Assembly (NCBI GenBank): GCA_022701845.1
Contig: JAKONS010000437.1
Span: forward strand, 1 to 9,453
Length of the DNA stretch: 9,453 nucleotides
Origin: Burkholderiaceae bacterium
Lineage (GTDB): Bacteria > Pseudomonadota > Gammaproteobacteria > Burkholderiales > Burkholderiaceae
Direction of reading: 5' to 3'
Position numbers and translations under genes: made by a program. Below the pieces are notes generated by a model. It saw only the letters and a list, made by a program, of their open reading frames with translations. It was not told the DNA's origin and did no database searches. Shown piece by piece: positions 1 through 8,738 of this stretch. Within the stretch, counting starts at the first letter, position 1. Every line of letters begins with the position of its first letter.

Positions 1-16
1 AAAGGTATTTATTAGG

Positions 17-33
17 CTGGCACGGGCTTTGCA
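17..33 (+). promoter_or_regulatory. Candidate sigma-54 (-24/-12) promoter for mdoH
   Basis: The stretch reads CTGGCACG, four bases, then TTGCA. This matches the core sigma-54 consensus YTGGCACG-N4-TTGCW at every defined position. The -24 GG is at 19-20 and the -12 GC at 31-32, with the exact spacing the sigma-54 holoenzyme needs. The outer consensus positions also agree except one (T at 13). Counting 12 bases from the -12 C puts transcription start near base 44-45, at or beside the annotated mdoH ATG at 45. Such promoters need an activator bound upstream; that region lies outside the window. PilR, encoded at 6417-7946, and NtrC are possible activators by inference only. Confidence 0.72.
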
Positions 34-44
34 GTAATGCTCCC

Positions 45-2054
45 ATGCGAATCCTAAACACCACCACCCTCCGGCCCCGTGCCGCCCGCAGCGCGCTGCG
101 TGAGGAACGTCACCCCAACGCGGTCACCGCGCCACCGGTGAACCGTGGGTCGATGGCCCCCCTGCCCTGGCGCGGCTTCTGGAACAGCCTCGGCACTTCC
201 GCCCTGATGGCCGTCACCGGCCGCCGTGCGGCGCCCACCGCGCTCGACGCCGAGCGCAGCGCACCGGAAGCCTGGCAACGCGCGGCCAACAACCGCCGCC
301 TGACGTTCCTGCTGCTGACCATCATCACCTCGACGATCGCCACCGTGCTGTTCGCCGCGGTGCAGCCCGAATACGAAAGCGCCTGGCTGCAGTACGGCCA
401 GATCGCCCTGTTCGCCCTGCTGTCGGCCTGGGTGGTCACTGGTTTCACCACTGCGCTGATGGGCTTCTGGGTGTCGCTGCGCGGCGATGCCCACACGCTG
501 TCGGCCAAGGAAGTGCGCGACCATGCGATGAACCCCGACGCCCGCACCGCGATCATCATGCCGATCTGCAACGAGGACGTCTCCACCGTGTTCGCCGGCC
601 TGCGCGCCACCTGCGAATCGGTCGTCGCCTCCGGCAACGCCCGCGTGTTCGACGTGTTCGTGCTGTCCGACAGCAACAACCCCGAGATCATCAAGGCCGA
701 GCGCGCCGCCTGGGAAGACCTGCGCGCCGCCCTGGCCGCCAACGGCGACCAGCCGCAGATCGAGGTGTACTACCGCCTGCGCACCCGCCGCACCCATCGC
801 AAGGCCGGCAACGTGGCCGACTTCTGCCGCCGCTGGGGCAAGGACTACCGCTACATGGTGGTGCTGGACGCCGACAGCGTGATGAGCGGCGACTGCCTTT
901 CCACCCTGGTCAAGCTGATGGAAGCCCATCCCAAGGCCGGCATCATCCAGACCGCCACCCAGTCGATCGGCCACGCCACCCTGCATGCCCGTTCGCAGCA
1001 GTTCGCGTCCCGCATGACCGGCCGCCTGTTCACCCTGGGCATGCAGTTCTGGCAGCTGGGCGAGTCCCACTACTGGGGCCACAACGCCATCCTGCGCGTC
1101 GAGCCCTTCATGCAGCACTGCGCCCTGGCGCCGATCGAAGGCAAGGGCGGCATGTCCGGCGGCATCATGTCGCACGACTTCGTCGAAGCCGCGCTGATGC
1201 GCCGTGCCGGCTTCCAGGTGTGGCTGGTCTCCGACCTGGCCGGCAGCTACGAACAGCAACCGCCGGATCTGCTGAGCGAACTGCAGCGCGATCGCCGCTG
1301 GTGCCAGGGCAACCTGCAGAACTTCCGCCTGATCGCCGAGCCGGGCCTGCACCGTGTGCACCGCGCCATGTTCATGACCGGCGCCCTGTCGTATGTCTCG
1401 GCTCCGCTGTGGCTGGCGTTCATGACCCTGGGCACCGCCCTGTGGTTGTCGGGCAGCCGCCTGGTGCAGAACTTCGACGTGCTGCCGGGCGAGCTGATGG
1501 GCCTGTGGGCCTTCACCGTGTCGGTGCTGTTCCTGCCCCGCGTGCTGGGTATCGCCGCGGTGCTGATCAAGGGCGAGCAACGCATGTTCGGCGGCACCTA
1601 CGGCCTGCTGAAGAGCTCGCTGCTGGAAAGCGTGCTGGCGGTGCTGCAGTCGCCGGTTCGCATGCTGGCCCATTCGCTGTTCGTGGTGACCGCGCTCACC
1701 GGCATCAAGCTCGACTGGAAGTCGCCTCCCCGTGAAGCCAACGGCCTGGGCTGGCGCGATTCCGCCGCCAGCCTGGCACCGATGAGCGCCGTGGTCGCGG
1801 TGCTGGCCGCCGGCATCGCCGCCATCGACGCCAGCGCCCTGGTCTGGCTGCTGCCGGTCGGCCTGCCGCTGCTGCTGGCGATTCCGGTCAGCGTGTACAC
1901 CAGCCATGTCGAGCTGGGCAGCGCAATGCGCAGCCGTGGTTTCCTGCTGATTCCCGAGGAGCGCTGGTCGCCCGCGGTGCTGCGCCGGGCCCGGCTGCAT
2001 GCCAACCGCCTGGCGCGTCCGCGCATCACCGCTCCGGCGGTGGCAGCTGCCTGA
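45..2054 (+). CDS. mdoH: Glucans biosynthesis glucosyltransferase MdoH/OpgH
   Basis: Inner-membrane family 2 glycosyltransferase that builds the beta-1,2-glucan backbone of osmoregulated periplasmic glucans from UDP-glucose and passes it to the periplasm, normally with OpgG/MdoG. The 669-residue product has a soluble N-terminus (about 1-85), two membrane segments (about 87-105 and 117-141), a large cytoplasmic catalytic domain, and several membrane segments after about 443. GT2 hallmarks are visible: IMPICNED (171-178), LSDSNN (207-212), the DAD metal/substrate motif (275-277), SHD (376-378) and QRDRRW (414-419, the QxxRW motif). It is shorter than E. coli OpgH (about 850 residues), mainly in the N-terminal region that binds FtsZ there. 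The start is uncertain: no Shine-Dalgarno precedes ATG 45, and the predicted sigma-54 start point is at 44-45, so the mRNA would be leaderless, or translation begins at GTG 138 or ATG 153, just before the PWRGFWNSLG segment. An mdoG partner may lie upstream, outside the window. Confidence 0.93.
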   Translation: MRILNTTTLRPRAARSALREERHPNAVTAPPVNRGSMAPLPWRGFWNSLGTSALMAVTGRRAAPTALDAERSAPEAWQRAANNRRLTFLLLTIITSTIATVLFAAVQPEYESAWLQYGQIALFALLSAWVVTGFTTALMGFWVSLRGDAHTLSAKEVRDHAMNPDARTAIIMPICNEDVSTVFAGLRATCESVVASGNARVFDVFVLSDSNNPEIIKAERAAWEDLRAALAANGDQPQIEVYYRLRTRRTHRKAGNVADFCRRWGKDYRYMVVLDADSVMSGDCLSTLVKLMEAHPKAGIIQTATQSIGHATLHARSQQFASRMTGRLFTLGMQFWQLGESHYWGHNAILRVEPFMQHCALAPIEGKGGMSGGIMSHDFVEAALMRRAGFQVWLVSDLAGSYEQQPPDLLSELQRDRRWCQGNLQNFRLIAEPGLHRVHRAMFMTGALSYVSAPLWLAFMTLGTALWLSGSRLVQNFDVLPGELMGLWAFTVSVLFLPRVLGIAAVLIKGEQRMFGGTYGLLKSSLLESVLAVLQSPVRMLAHSLFVVTALTGIKLDWKSPPREANGLGWRDSAASLAPMSAVVAVLAAGIAAIDASALVWLLPVGLPLLLAIPVSVYTSHVELGSAMRSRGFLLIPEERWSPAVLRRARLHANRLARPRITAPAVAAA

Positions 2055-2075
2055 TTCGTTCTTCAGGCGTCAACG

Positions 2076-2103
2076 AAAAAACCGGCAGCGATGCCGGTTT
2101 TTT
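2076..2103. terminator. Bidirectional intrinsic terminator between convergent mdoH and ffh
   Basis: ACCGGCA (2081-2087) and TGCCGGT (2092-2098) form a 7-bp stem around a GCGA loop, a GNRA-type tetraloop. An A run (2076-2081) precedes it and a T run (2098-2103) follows, so the inverted repeat extends to 12 perfect base pairs and looks the same from either strand. It lies 21 bases after the mdoH stop and 20 bases after the ffh stop, so it can end both convergent transcripts. Confidence 0.93.
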
Positions 2104-2123
2104 CATGGGCGAAAGGTCGAGCC

Positions 2124-3515
2124 TCAGAAGGGCAGCTTGCCGCCGCCGCCCATGCCGGGCATTCCCTTCATGCCCTTCATGCCGCCCATGCGCTTCATCA
2201 TCTTCATCAGGCCGCCGCCCTTCATCTTCTTCATCATGGTCTGCATCTGGCCGAACTCGTTGAGCAGCCGGTTCACGTCCTGCACCTGAACCCCGGCACC
2301 GGCGGCGATCCGGCGCTTGCGCGTCGCCTTGATCAGCTCGGGCTTGCGGCGTTCCAGCGGGGTCATGCTGCAGATGATCCCTTCCTTGCGGCGCACCTCG
2401 CGCTCGGCCTTGTCCATGTCGACATGACCGGCCTTGGCGGTGAGCTCCGACGGCATTTTTTCCATCAGGCTGCCGAGGCCGCCCATCTGCTTCATCTGGC
2501 GCAGCTGGCCCAGGAAATCCTCCAGATCGAAGCCGTCGCCGCTCTTGACCTTGGCCGCCAGCTTCTGCGCGGCCTCGATGTCGACGCCGGCGGTGACCTG
2601 CTCGACCAGCGCCACGATGTCGCCCATGCCCAGCACCCGGCCGGCATGGCGTTCGGCATCGAACACCTCCAGGCCGTCGATCTTCTCGGAGACGCCGGCG
2701 AACTTGATCGGCGCGCCGGTGATCTGCCGCACCGACAGCGCCGCGCCGCCGCGGGAGTCGCCGTCGAGCTTGGTCAGCACGATGCCGGTCAGCGGCAGGG
2801 CTTCCTTGAAGGCCTTGGCGGTGTTGATCGCGTCCTGGCCCTGCATCGCATCGACGACGAACAGGGTCTCGACCGGTTTCAGCTCGGCATGCAGCTCCTT
2901 GATCTCGCGCATCAGCGCTTCGTCGATCGCCAGGCGGCCAGCGGTGTCGACCAGCAGCACGTCGAAATAGTGGCGGCGCGCGTAGTCCAGGGCGGCGCGC
3001 GCGATGTCGAGCGGCTTCTGGTCCGGCGTGCTGGGAAACCATTCGGCGCCGGCCTGGGCGGTGACGGTCTTGAGCTGCTCGATGGCGGCCGGCCGGTACA
3101 CGTCGCCCGACACGGTCAGCACCTTCTTCTTGCGCTTCTCGACCAGGTGCTTGGCCAGCTTGGCGGTGTTGGTGGTCTTGCCGGCGCCCTGCAGGCCGGC
3201 CATCAGGATGACGGCCGGCGGCTGGGCGGCCAGGTTCAGGTCGGCCACGCCCTCGCCCATGGTGGCGGCGAGTTCGCGGTTGACGATGCCGACCAGCGCC
3301 TGGCCCGGCTTGAGCGAGCCGGCCACCTCGGCGCCGAGCGCCTTTTCCTTCACCCGGGCGATGAAGTCGCGCACCACCGGCAGGGCGACGTCGGCCTCGA
3401 GCAGGGCCATGCGCACCTCGCGCAGCATGTCCTGCACGTTGGTGTCGGTGATGCGGGCCTGGCCGCGCATTTCCTTGACGAGTCGGGAGAGCTTTTCGGT
3501 AAGTGCGGAGGCCAT
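2124..3515 (-). CDS. ffh: Signal recognition particle protein Ffh (SRP54 GTPase)
   Basis: GTPase that, with 4.5S RNA, binds signal sequences of nascent membrane proteins and delivers ribosomes to the receptor FtsY. The 463-residue product has the full NG-M layout. The helical N domain covers about 1-85. The G domain carries GLQGAGKTT (107-115, P-loop), DTAGRL (190-195), TKLDGDSRGG (248-257) and the closing GVSEKIDGLEVF (274-285). The M domain carries the RNA-binding RRIAAGAGVQVQDVN segment (401-415) and a methionine- and glycine-rich tail. The RNA-binding loop has GAG where many homologues have GSG; I recall this as common in betaproteobacteria. The frame is open 43 codons further upstream, but ATG at 3515 gives the normal family N-terminus (MASALTEKLS), so I chose it. 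No clear Shine-Dalgarno precedes it; upstream bases on the coding strand are pyrimidine-rich. It is convergent with mdoH and divergent from ccsA. Confidence 0.97.
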   Translation of the reverse strand: MASALTEKLSRLVKEMRGQARITDTNVQDMLREVRMALLEADVALPVVRDFIARVKEKALGAEVAGSLKPGQALVGIVNRELAATMGEGVADLNLAAQPPAVILMAGLQGAGKTTNTAKLAKHLVEKRKKKVLTVSGDVYRPAAIEQLKTVTAQAGAEWFPSTPDQKPLDIARAALDYARRHYFDVLLVDTAGRLAIDEALMREIKELHAELKPVETLFVVDAMQGQDAINTAKAFKEALPLTGIVLTKLDGDSRGGAALSVRQITGAPIKFAGVSEKIDGLEVFDAERHAGRVLGMGDIVALVEQVTAGVDIEAAQKLAAKVKSGDGFDLEDFLGQLRQMKQMGGLGSLMEKMPSELTAKAGHVDMDKAEREVRRKEGIICSMTPLERRKPELIKATRKRRIAAGAGVQVQDVNRLLNEFGQMQTMMKKMKGGGLMKMMKRMGGMKGMKGMPGMGGGGKLPF

Positions 3516-3665
3516 GGCGGGGAGGGAAAAAAGTGCGGAAGGAACGCGGCGCGCGACCGTTGCGGGCGGCGGCGGAAGCGGGAGGATTTCGAGGACGGAC
3601 CGGGGGGCGGGAACGGGCCGCACGGGCCCGGAGACGGGCGCCAAAGGCCACTACACTCGGACGCC
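3516..3665. promoter_or_regulatory. Divergent ffh / ccsA intergenic promoter region
   Basis: This 150-base gap separates the start codons of ffh (-) and ccsA (+), so both promoters should lie here or just inside the genes. For ccsA the best element is TACACT at 3652-3657, a 4/6 match to a -10 box; I see no convincing -35. Start would fall near 3664, leaving almost no leader before ATG 3666. For ffh I see no clear -10/-35 pair. A perfect 6-bp GC hairpin (CGGGCC 3614-3619 with GGCCCG 3625-3630, 5-base loop) sits in the middle; its role is unknown. Confidence 0.45.
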
Positions 3666-4478
3666 ATGATTCTAGCGAGTGCGTCTTCTGCGGGGTTGCC
3701 GGCGGTGGTATCGGGCATCGCCGCGGCGGTGGCCTATGCGGTGCCGGCGGTGTTCGCACGCCGCATCGGCGACGGTGCCGGCCGCAACGCGCTGGTGCTG
3801 GCCTGGCTGCTGCACGCGGCCACGCTCGGCTGGACGCTGCTCGGCGAGCCGGCCCGCTTCGGTTTCGGCCCGGCGCTGTCGGTCACCGCCTGGCTGGTGC
3901 TCACCGTCTACGCGGTCGAAAGCCGCATGTTCCCGATGCTGCGGGCGCGCTGGACGCTGTCGGGCCTGGGCGCCGCGGCAGTGCTGCTGGCGCTGGTGTT
4001 CCCGGGCACGCCGCTCAACACCAGCGGCCGGCCGACCCTGTTCGCGCTGCACCTCGCGCTGGGCATCGCCTCCTACGGCCTGTTCGCCGCCGCCCTGGTG
4101 CACGCCTGGCTGATGACCCGCACCGAGCGCCGCATGCGCCAGGCGGCCGACGCGCAGAGCGGCATGCCGCTGCTGACCCTGGAACGCCTCACCTTCCGCT
4201 TCGTCACCGCCGGATTCGTGCTGCTCACCGCCACGCTGCTGGCCGGCATCTTCTTCGGCGAGCACATCTACGGCCGCGCCTGGCACTGGGACCACAAGAC
4301 GGTGTTCTCGCTGCTGTCGTGGGCCACCTTCCTGGTGTTGATCCTCGGCCGCGCGCGGTTCGGCTGGCGCGGCCGCAGCGCATTGCGCTGGCTGTATGCG
4401 GGCTCTGCCCTGCTGCTGCTGGCCTATGTGGGCTCGCGCTTCGTGCTGGAAGTGGTCCTGGGGCGCGCTGCCTCATGA
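3666..4478 (+). CDS. CcsA/YpjD-type cytochrome c assembly membrane protein
   Basis: Polytopic protein of the CcsA/CcmF/ResC superfamily (cytochrome C assembly protein domain), whose members handle haem for cytochrome c maturation. This small YpjD-like branch is less well defined functionally. The 270-residue product has about eight membrane segments (roughly 12-30, 42-58, 68-85, 99-111, 124-148, 178-197, 213-227, 240-263). The signature is WHWDHK at 206-211, matching the tryptophan-rich WxWDxK motif of the family, with further histidines at 50, 129, 146 and 200 that could serve as haem ligands. At about 270 residues it is a typical YpjD length and shorter than true CcsA or CcmF, so haem transfer is inferred. 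The frame extends upstream across antisense of ffh; ATG 3666 gives the plausible start right after a -10-like element. It is first in the operon and its stop overlaps the next start (ATGA). Confidence 0.88.
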   Translation: MILASASSAGLPAVVSGIAAAVAYAVPAVFARRIGDGAGRNALVLAWLLHAATLGWTLLGEPARFGFGPALSVTAWLVLTVYAVESRMFPMLRARWTLSGLGAAAVLLALVFPGTPLNTSGRPTLFALHLALGIASYGLFAAALVHAWLMTRTERRMRQAADAQSGMPLLTLERLTFRFVTAGFVLLTATLLAGIFFGEHIYGRAWHWDHKTVFSLLSWATFLVLILGRARFGWRGRSALRWLYAGSALLLLAYVGSRFVLEVVLGRAAS

Positions 4479-4714
4479 AATTGCTGCTGGTGTTCGCCGC
4501 CGTCGCCCTGCTGGTGTGGCTGCTGCGGGGCGACCGCCGCCGGGCGGTGCAGCAGAAGGCGCAGCAGCGTTCCGCCGCGCCGCGGGCGGTGGCCGGGCCG
4601 GAGCGCATGGTGGGTTGCGCCGCCTGCGGCCTGCACCTGCCGGCAGGCGACGCGCTGGTCGACCACGCCGGCCGGCCGTTCTGCTGCGAAGCGCACCGCC
4701 GCAGCGCCGGCTGA
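4475..4714 (+). CDS. PP0621-family small membrane-anchored zinc-ribbon-like protein
   Basis: Small protein of 79 residues. Residues 1-17 are one strongly hydrophobic segment (a membrane anchor, or less likely an uncleaved signal), followed by an arginine-rich stretch (18-23) that predicts a cytoplasmic C-terminus. The C-terminal part has CAAC (48-51), H54, H64 and CCEAH (70-74), a cysteine/histidine layout suited to binding one zinc ion. This matches what genome annotation calls PP0621 family protein; its function is unknown. The ATG overlaps the ccsA stop (ATGA), so translation is probably coupled, and pilS starts 20 bases after its stop. Position between a cytochrome assembly protein and PilS suggests a membrane-linked role, which is inference only. 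Confidence 0.82.
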   Translation: MKLLLVFAAVALLVWLLRGDRRRAVQQKAQQRSAAPRAVAGPERMVGCAACGLHLPAGDALVDHAGRPFCCEAHRRSAG

Positions 4715-4734
4715 CGCGCCGAAACCCGCCGGCC

Positions 4735-6416
4735 ATGTCCGACCTGCCGCTGCCGTGGTACGAACCGCCCGAGCGGGCCGGACTGCGGATTTGGAACGGA
4801 TTCGCCACCGCCCGCGTCATGGTGGCGCTGGCGGTGCTGCTGCTGCAGTGCCTGGTGTATTTCATGGGCCAGGAGCTGCACGCCAGCTTCATCGGCCTGT
4901 GCCTGGCCTACATGGCGGCCACCCTGTTCGTGCGCATCGCCATGCGCCCGTCGATCGACGAGCCGACCCTGCGCCGCCTCTGGCTGCCCACCGTCGGCGT
5001 CGACCTGATCGCTTTTTCCGCCATGCAGACGCTGCAGCCCGGCGGCATGAACTACACGCCCCTGCTCGGCCTGCCGGTGCTGATGGCCGCGGTGCTTGGC
5101 ACCCGCCGCACCGCGCTGGCCACCACCGCGGCGGTCACCCTGCTGCTGCTGGCCGAGGCCTGCATCGGCTGGCTGCGCACCCGCGGCGTGGTGCCGGCCC
5201 AGGTGGCCCAGGCCGGGCTCACCGGCACCGGTTATTTCCTGGTCACCTTTTTGGTGTATCCGGTGGCCGCCCGGCTGGCCCGCGAGGAAAAGCTGGCGCG
5301 CGAAGGCCAGCAGGCGGCGCTGGTGCAGGCGCAGGTCAACGAACTGGTGATCGCCTCGCTGCATGACGGCGTGCTGGTGGTGGACGACGCCGGCCAGGTG
5401 CGCGCCGCCAACCCCGCCGCGCGGCTGCTGCTCGACCAGGCGGTGAAGCTGCAGCCGCCCTTCTCGCTGGTGGGCTCGCCGGCCTGGTACCCGCTGGCGG
5501 CCATCGCCCGCCGCACCTTCGCCGCGCAGGAAGCCGGCGCGCTGGCCGAAGACATCACCCTGCAGTACGAAGGCACCGGGCCGCGGCGCCTGCATGTCAA
5601 CACCCGCCTCACCGCCTCGCCCGACGACGGCGCCGCCCGGCTCTGCGTGATGTTCCTGGAGGACCAGCGCGAATCGGAGGCGCGGCTGCGCACCGAGAAA
5701 CTGGCGGCCATGGGGCGCATGTCGGCGGCGGTGGCGCACGAGATCCGCAACCCGCTGGCCGCCATCGTGCAGGCCAACCAGCTGCTCGACGAGGACCTGA
5801 CCGACCCGACGCAGAAACGGCTGGCGCAGATGGTGCGGCAGAACGCCCAGCGCCTGGCCCGCATCGCCGAAGAGGTGCTCGACGTGTCGCGGGCACAGCA
5901 GCAGTTCCATTTCGAGGCCGCCACGCTGGCGCTCGACGAGACCGCCGGCGCCGTCTGCCTCGACTGGCATGTGCATGCCGGGCGCGGCTGCGGCCTGCAG
6001 TTCATCCCCGAGGCGCCGCGCCTGTCGATCGAGTTCGACGCCGACCACCTGCGGCGGGTGCTGGTCAACCTGCTCGACAACGCGCTGCGCTACATCAGCG
6101 CCCACGATGACGCCCTGCAGGTGCGCACCTGGACCGCCGGCCCGCAGGCGCTGCTGGAGGTGTGGAGCGACGGCAGCCCGCTCGAGCCGACCGTCGCCGA
6201 ACGCCTGTTCGAGCCCTTCTTCTCGTCGGAGAGCCGCTCCAGCGGGCTGGGCCTGTTCATCTGCCGCGAGCTGTGCGACCGCCACGGCGCGGCGATCGGC
6301 TACCGGCGGGTGGCGCGGCCCACCGGCCGCGGCACGGTCGAGGGCAACGCGTTCACCCTGGCGTTCCGGGCCGCCACCGGCGCACCGGCGACGTTGCCCT
6401 TTGACACAATAGCCCC

Positions 6417-6420
<4 letters not shown>
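4735..6420 (+). CDS. pilS: PilS-like sensor histidine kinase
   Basis: Membrane sensor kinase that phosphorylates the sigma-54 activator encoded next to it; in Pseudomonas the PilS/PilR pair controls pilA. The 561-residue product has about six membrane segments in residues 25-180, as in PilS, a PAS-like domain (about 200-310), a dimerisation/phosphoacceptor domain with [10 protein letters not shown] (334-343; phosphorylated His335), and an ATPase domain with [11 protein letters not shown] (N box, Asn448), FEPFFSS (F box, 492-498) and [12 protein letters not shown] (G2, 503-514). The G1 box is atypical: SDGSP at 478-482 where DNGPG is usual, so the adenine-contacting Asp is replaced or shifted by one. 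I recall related Burkholderiales PilS proteins having the same. No Shine-Dalgarno precedes ATG 4735, but the protein start [17 protein letters not shown] fits the family. The stop overlaps the pilR GTG (GTGA). An NtrB-like or unassigned kinase is the alternative; the six-segment N-terminus favours PilS. Confidence 0.9.
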
Positions 6421-7926
<1,506 letters not shown>

Positions 7927-7946
<20 letters not shown>

Positions 7947-8547
7947 GCAGCGGATGGACGACGGCCCCGGCGGCCACGGGTGGGACGGCGGATGGCTGCG
8001 CGCCGCCCGCCGCTGCCCGTCGCCGAACTTCGGACCGCGGCCGAGCGGTGCACACATCGACCTGGCGGTGGTGCATTCGATCAGCCTGCCGCCCGGCGTC
8101 TACGGCGGCCCGGAAGTGTTCGACCTGTTCACCAACCGGCTCGACTGGGACGCGCATCCGTATTTCGGCACCATCCGCGGCATCGAGGTGTCGAGCCACT
8201 TCTACATCCGGCGCGACGGCGCGGTCTGGCAGTTCGTCGACTGCGACGCCCGCGCCTGGCACGCCGGCCGCTCGGCCTGGCGCGGCCGCGAGAACTGCAA
8301 CGACGACTCGGTCGGCATCGAGCTCGAAGGGCTGGAAGGCGACACCTTCGCGCCGGCCCAGTACGAGGCCCTGGCCGGTGTCTGCGAGGCGCTGCGGGCG
8401 CGCTACCCGCTGCGCTACCTCGCCGGTCACGCCGACGTCGCGCCCGGCCGCAAGAACGATCCGGGGCCGGGCTTCGACTGGCGCCGGCTGCGGCAACGCC
8501 TGGCTGCGGCCGGCCTGACATTTCCCGCCGCATCTGTCGAGGAATAA
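7927..8547 (+). CDS. ampD: AmpD, cytoplasmic 1,6-anhydro-N-acetylmuramyl-L-alanine amidase
   Basis: Zinc amidase that cuts the stem peptide from anhydro-muropeptides imported during cell wall recycling. In species with AmpR/AmpC, loss of AmpD raises beta-lactamase expression. From GTG 7927 the product has 206 residues; from ATG 7954 it has 197. I prefer the GTG because a perfect AGGAGG sits six bases before it; both are in frame and differ only in a poorly conserved tail. Amidase_2 hallmarks, numbered from the GTG: His50 (VVHSIS), Glu132 (GIELEG), and [16 protein letters not shown] (167-182) with His168, catalytic Lys176 and Asp178. These match the zinc ligands His34, His154 and Asp164 of Citrobacter AmpD. 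There is no signal peptide, which fits cytoplasmic AmpD and not periplasmic AmiD or AmpDh paralogues. It overlaps pilR by 20 bases, so it is probably co-transcribed with the pilus regulators. An A-rich sequence follows the stop. Confidence 0.95.
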
Positions 8548-8661
8548 AAAAGACAAAAAAACCTGCGGAGCCGAAACGCAAAGCCGGCGCGGGATTACGA
8601 GGCAAATCTTCCCGCAGCCCGCATGCCTGCTGGCTCTCGCGACACGAGGCGCGAAAACATT

Positions 8662-8681
8662 GGCCGTCGCGCCGACCGGCC
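8662..8681 (+). other. GC-rich hairpin downstream of ampD
   Basis: GGCC-GTCG (8662-8669) pairs with CGAC and GGCC (8673-8676 and 8678-8681), leaving one bulged C at 8677 and a three-base loop, for an 8-bp stem. It lies about 115 bases after the ampD stop. No T tract follows directly; the first TTTT is at 8707-8710. It is therefore not a standard intrinsic terminator, but it could protect the 3' end of the operon mRNA or weaken read-through. Confidence 0.4.
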
Positions 8682-8687
8682 TACCGC

Positions 8688-8699
8688 GTGAGTACTCAC
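8688..8699. promoter_or_regulatory. Perfect 12-base palindrome, possible operator
   Basis: GTGAGTACTCAC is its own reverse complement. It lies upstream of the nrdA promoter, its centre 36 bases from the centre of the first NrdR-like box. It does not match the NrdR box, and I cannot assign it to a regulator. Position and perfect symmetry suggest a protein-binding site for the nrdA promoter. Confidence 0.4.
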
Positions 8700-8721
8700 C
8701 ACTGTCTTTTCGATACCTCAA

Positions 8722-8737
8722 ACACTAGCTGTAGTGT
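8722..8737. promoter_or_regulatory. NrdR box 1 upstream of nrdA
   Basis: ACACTAGCTGTAGTGT has matching 6-base arms (ACACTA and TAGTGT) and agrees with the NrdR consensus as I recall it (ACACWATATATWGTGT) at 13 of 16 positions, differing only in the centre. NrdR is an ATP-cone repressor of ribonucleotide reductase genes, so a site here is expected. It lies just upstream of the likely -10 element. Confidence 0.8.
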
Positions 8738-8738
8738 C

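Noticed and set aside
33..38. AGTAAT as a sigma-70 -10 box for mdoH
   Set aside because: No -35 at a suitable distance, and it overlaps the far better sigma-54 match. It cannot be fully excluded.
54..2000. Long - strand open frame (648 codons) opposite mdoH
   Set aside because: Its translation is rich in Gln, His, Arg, Gly and Ala with no domain or motif. It is an antisense shadow caused by high GC in mdoH codons.
2091..3665. + strand open frame running antisense through ffh and into ccsA as one long protein
   Set aside because: The part before 3666 is antisense to the unmistakable Ffh protein and has shadow composition; only the part from ATG 3666 is a real gene.
2026..3759. Second - strand frame over ffh (577 codons)
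   Set aside because: Arg/Pro/Gly/Ala-rich shadow in another frame of ffh. The Ffh motifs are all in the frame of 2124-3515.
4225..6285. Long - strand open frame (686 codons) opposite pilS
   Set aside because: Low-complexity His/Gln/Arg/Gly translation with no recognisable motif; a shadow of pilS.
6402..6410. TTGACA (6402-6407) as a -35 box before pilR
   Set aside because: There is no room for a downstream -10 in the leader, and the hexamer overlaps the better CACAAT -10 candidate. The GTGA overlap also explains pilR translation without a promoter.
8543..8600. Possible intrinsic terminator on the - strand using the A tracts after ampD
   Set aside because: The sequence preceding the T tract on that strand forms only a weak 4-bp stem at a distance, and no - strand gene lies upstream.
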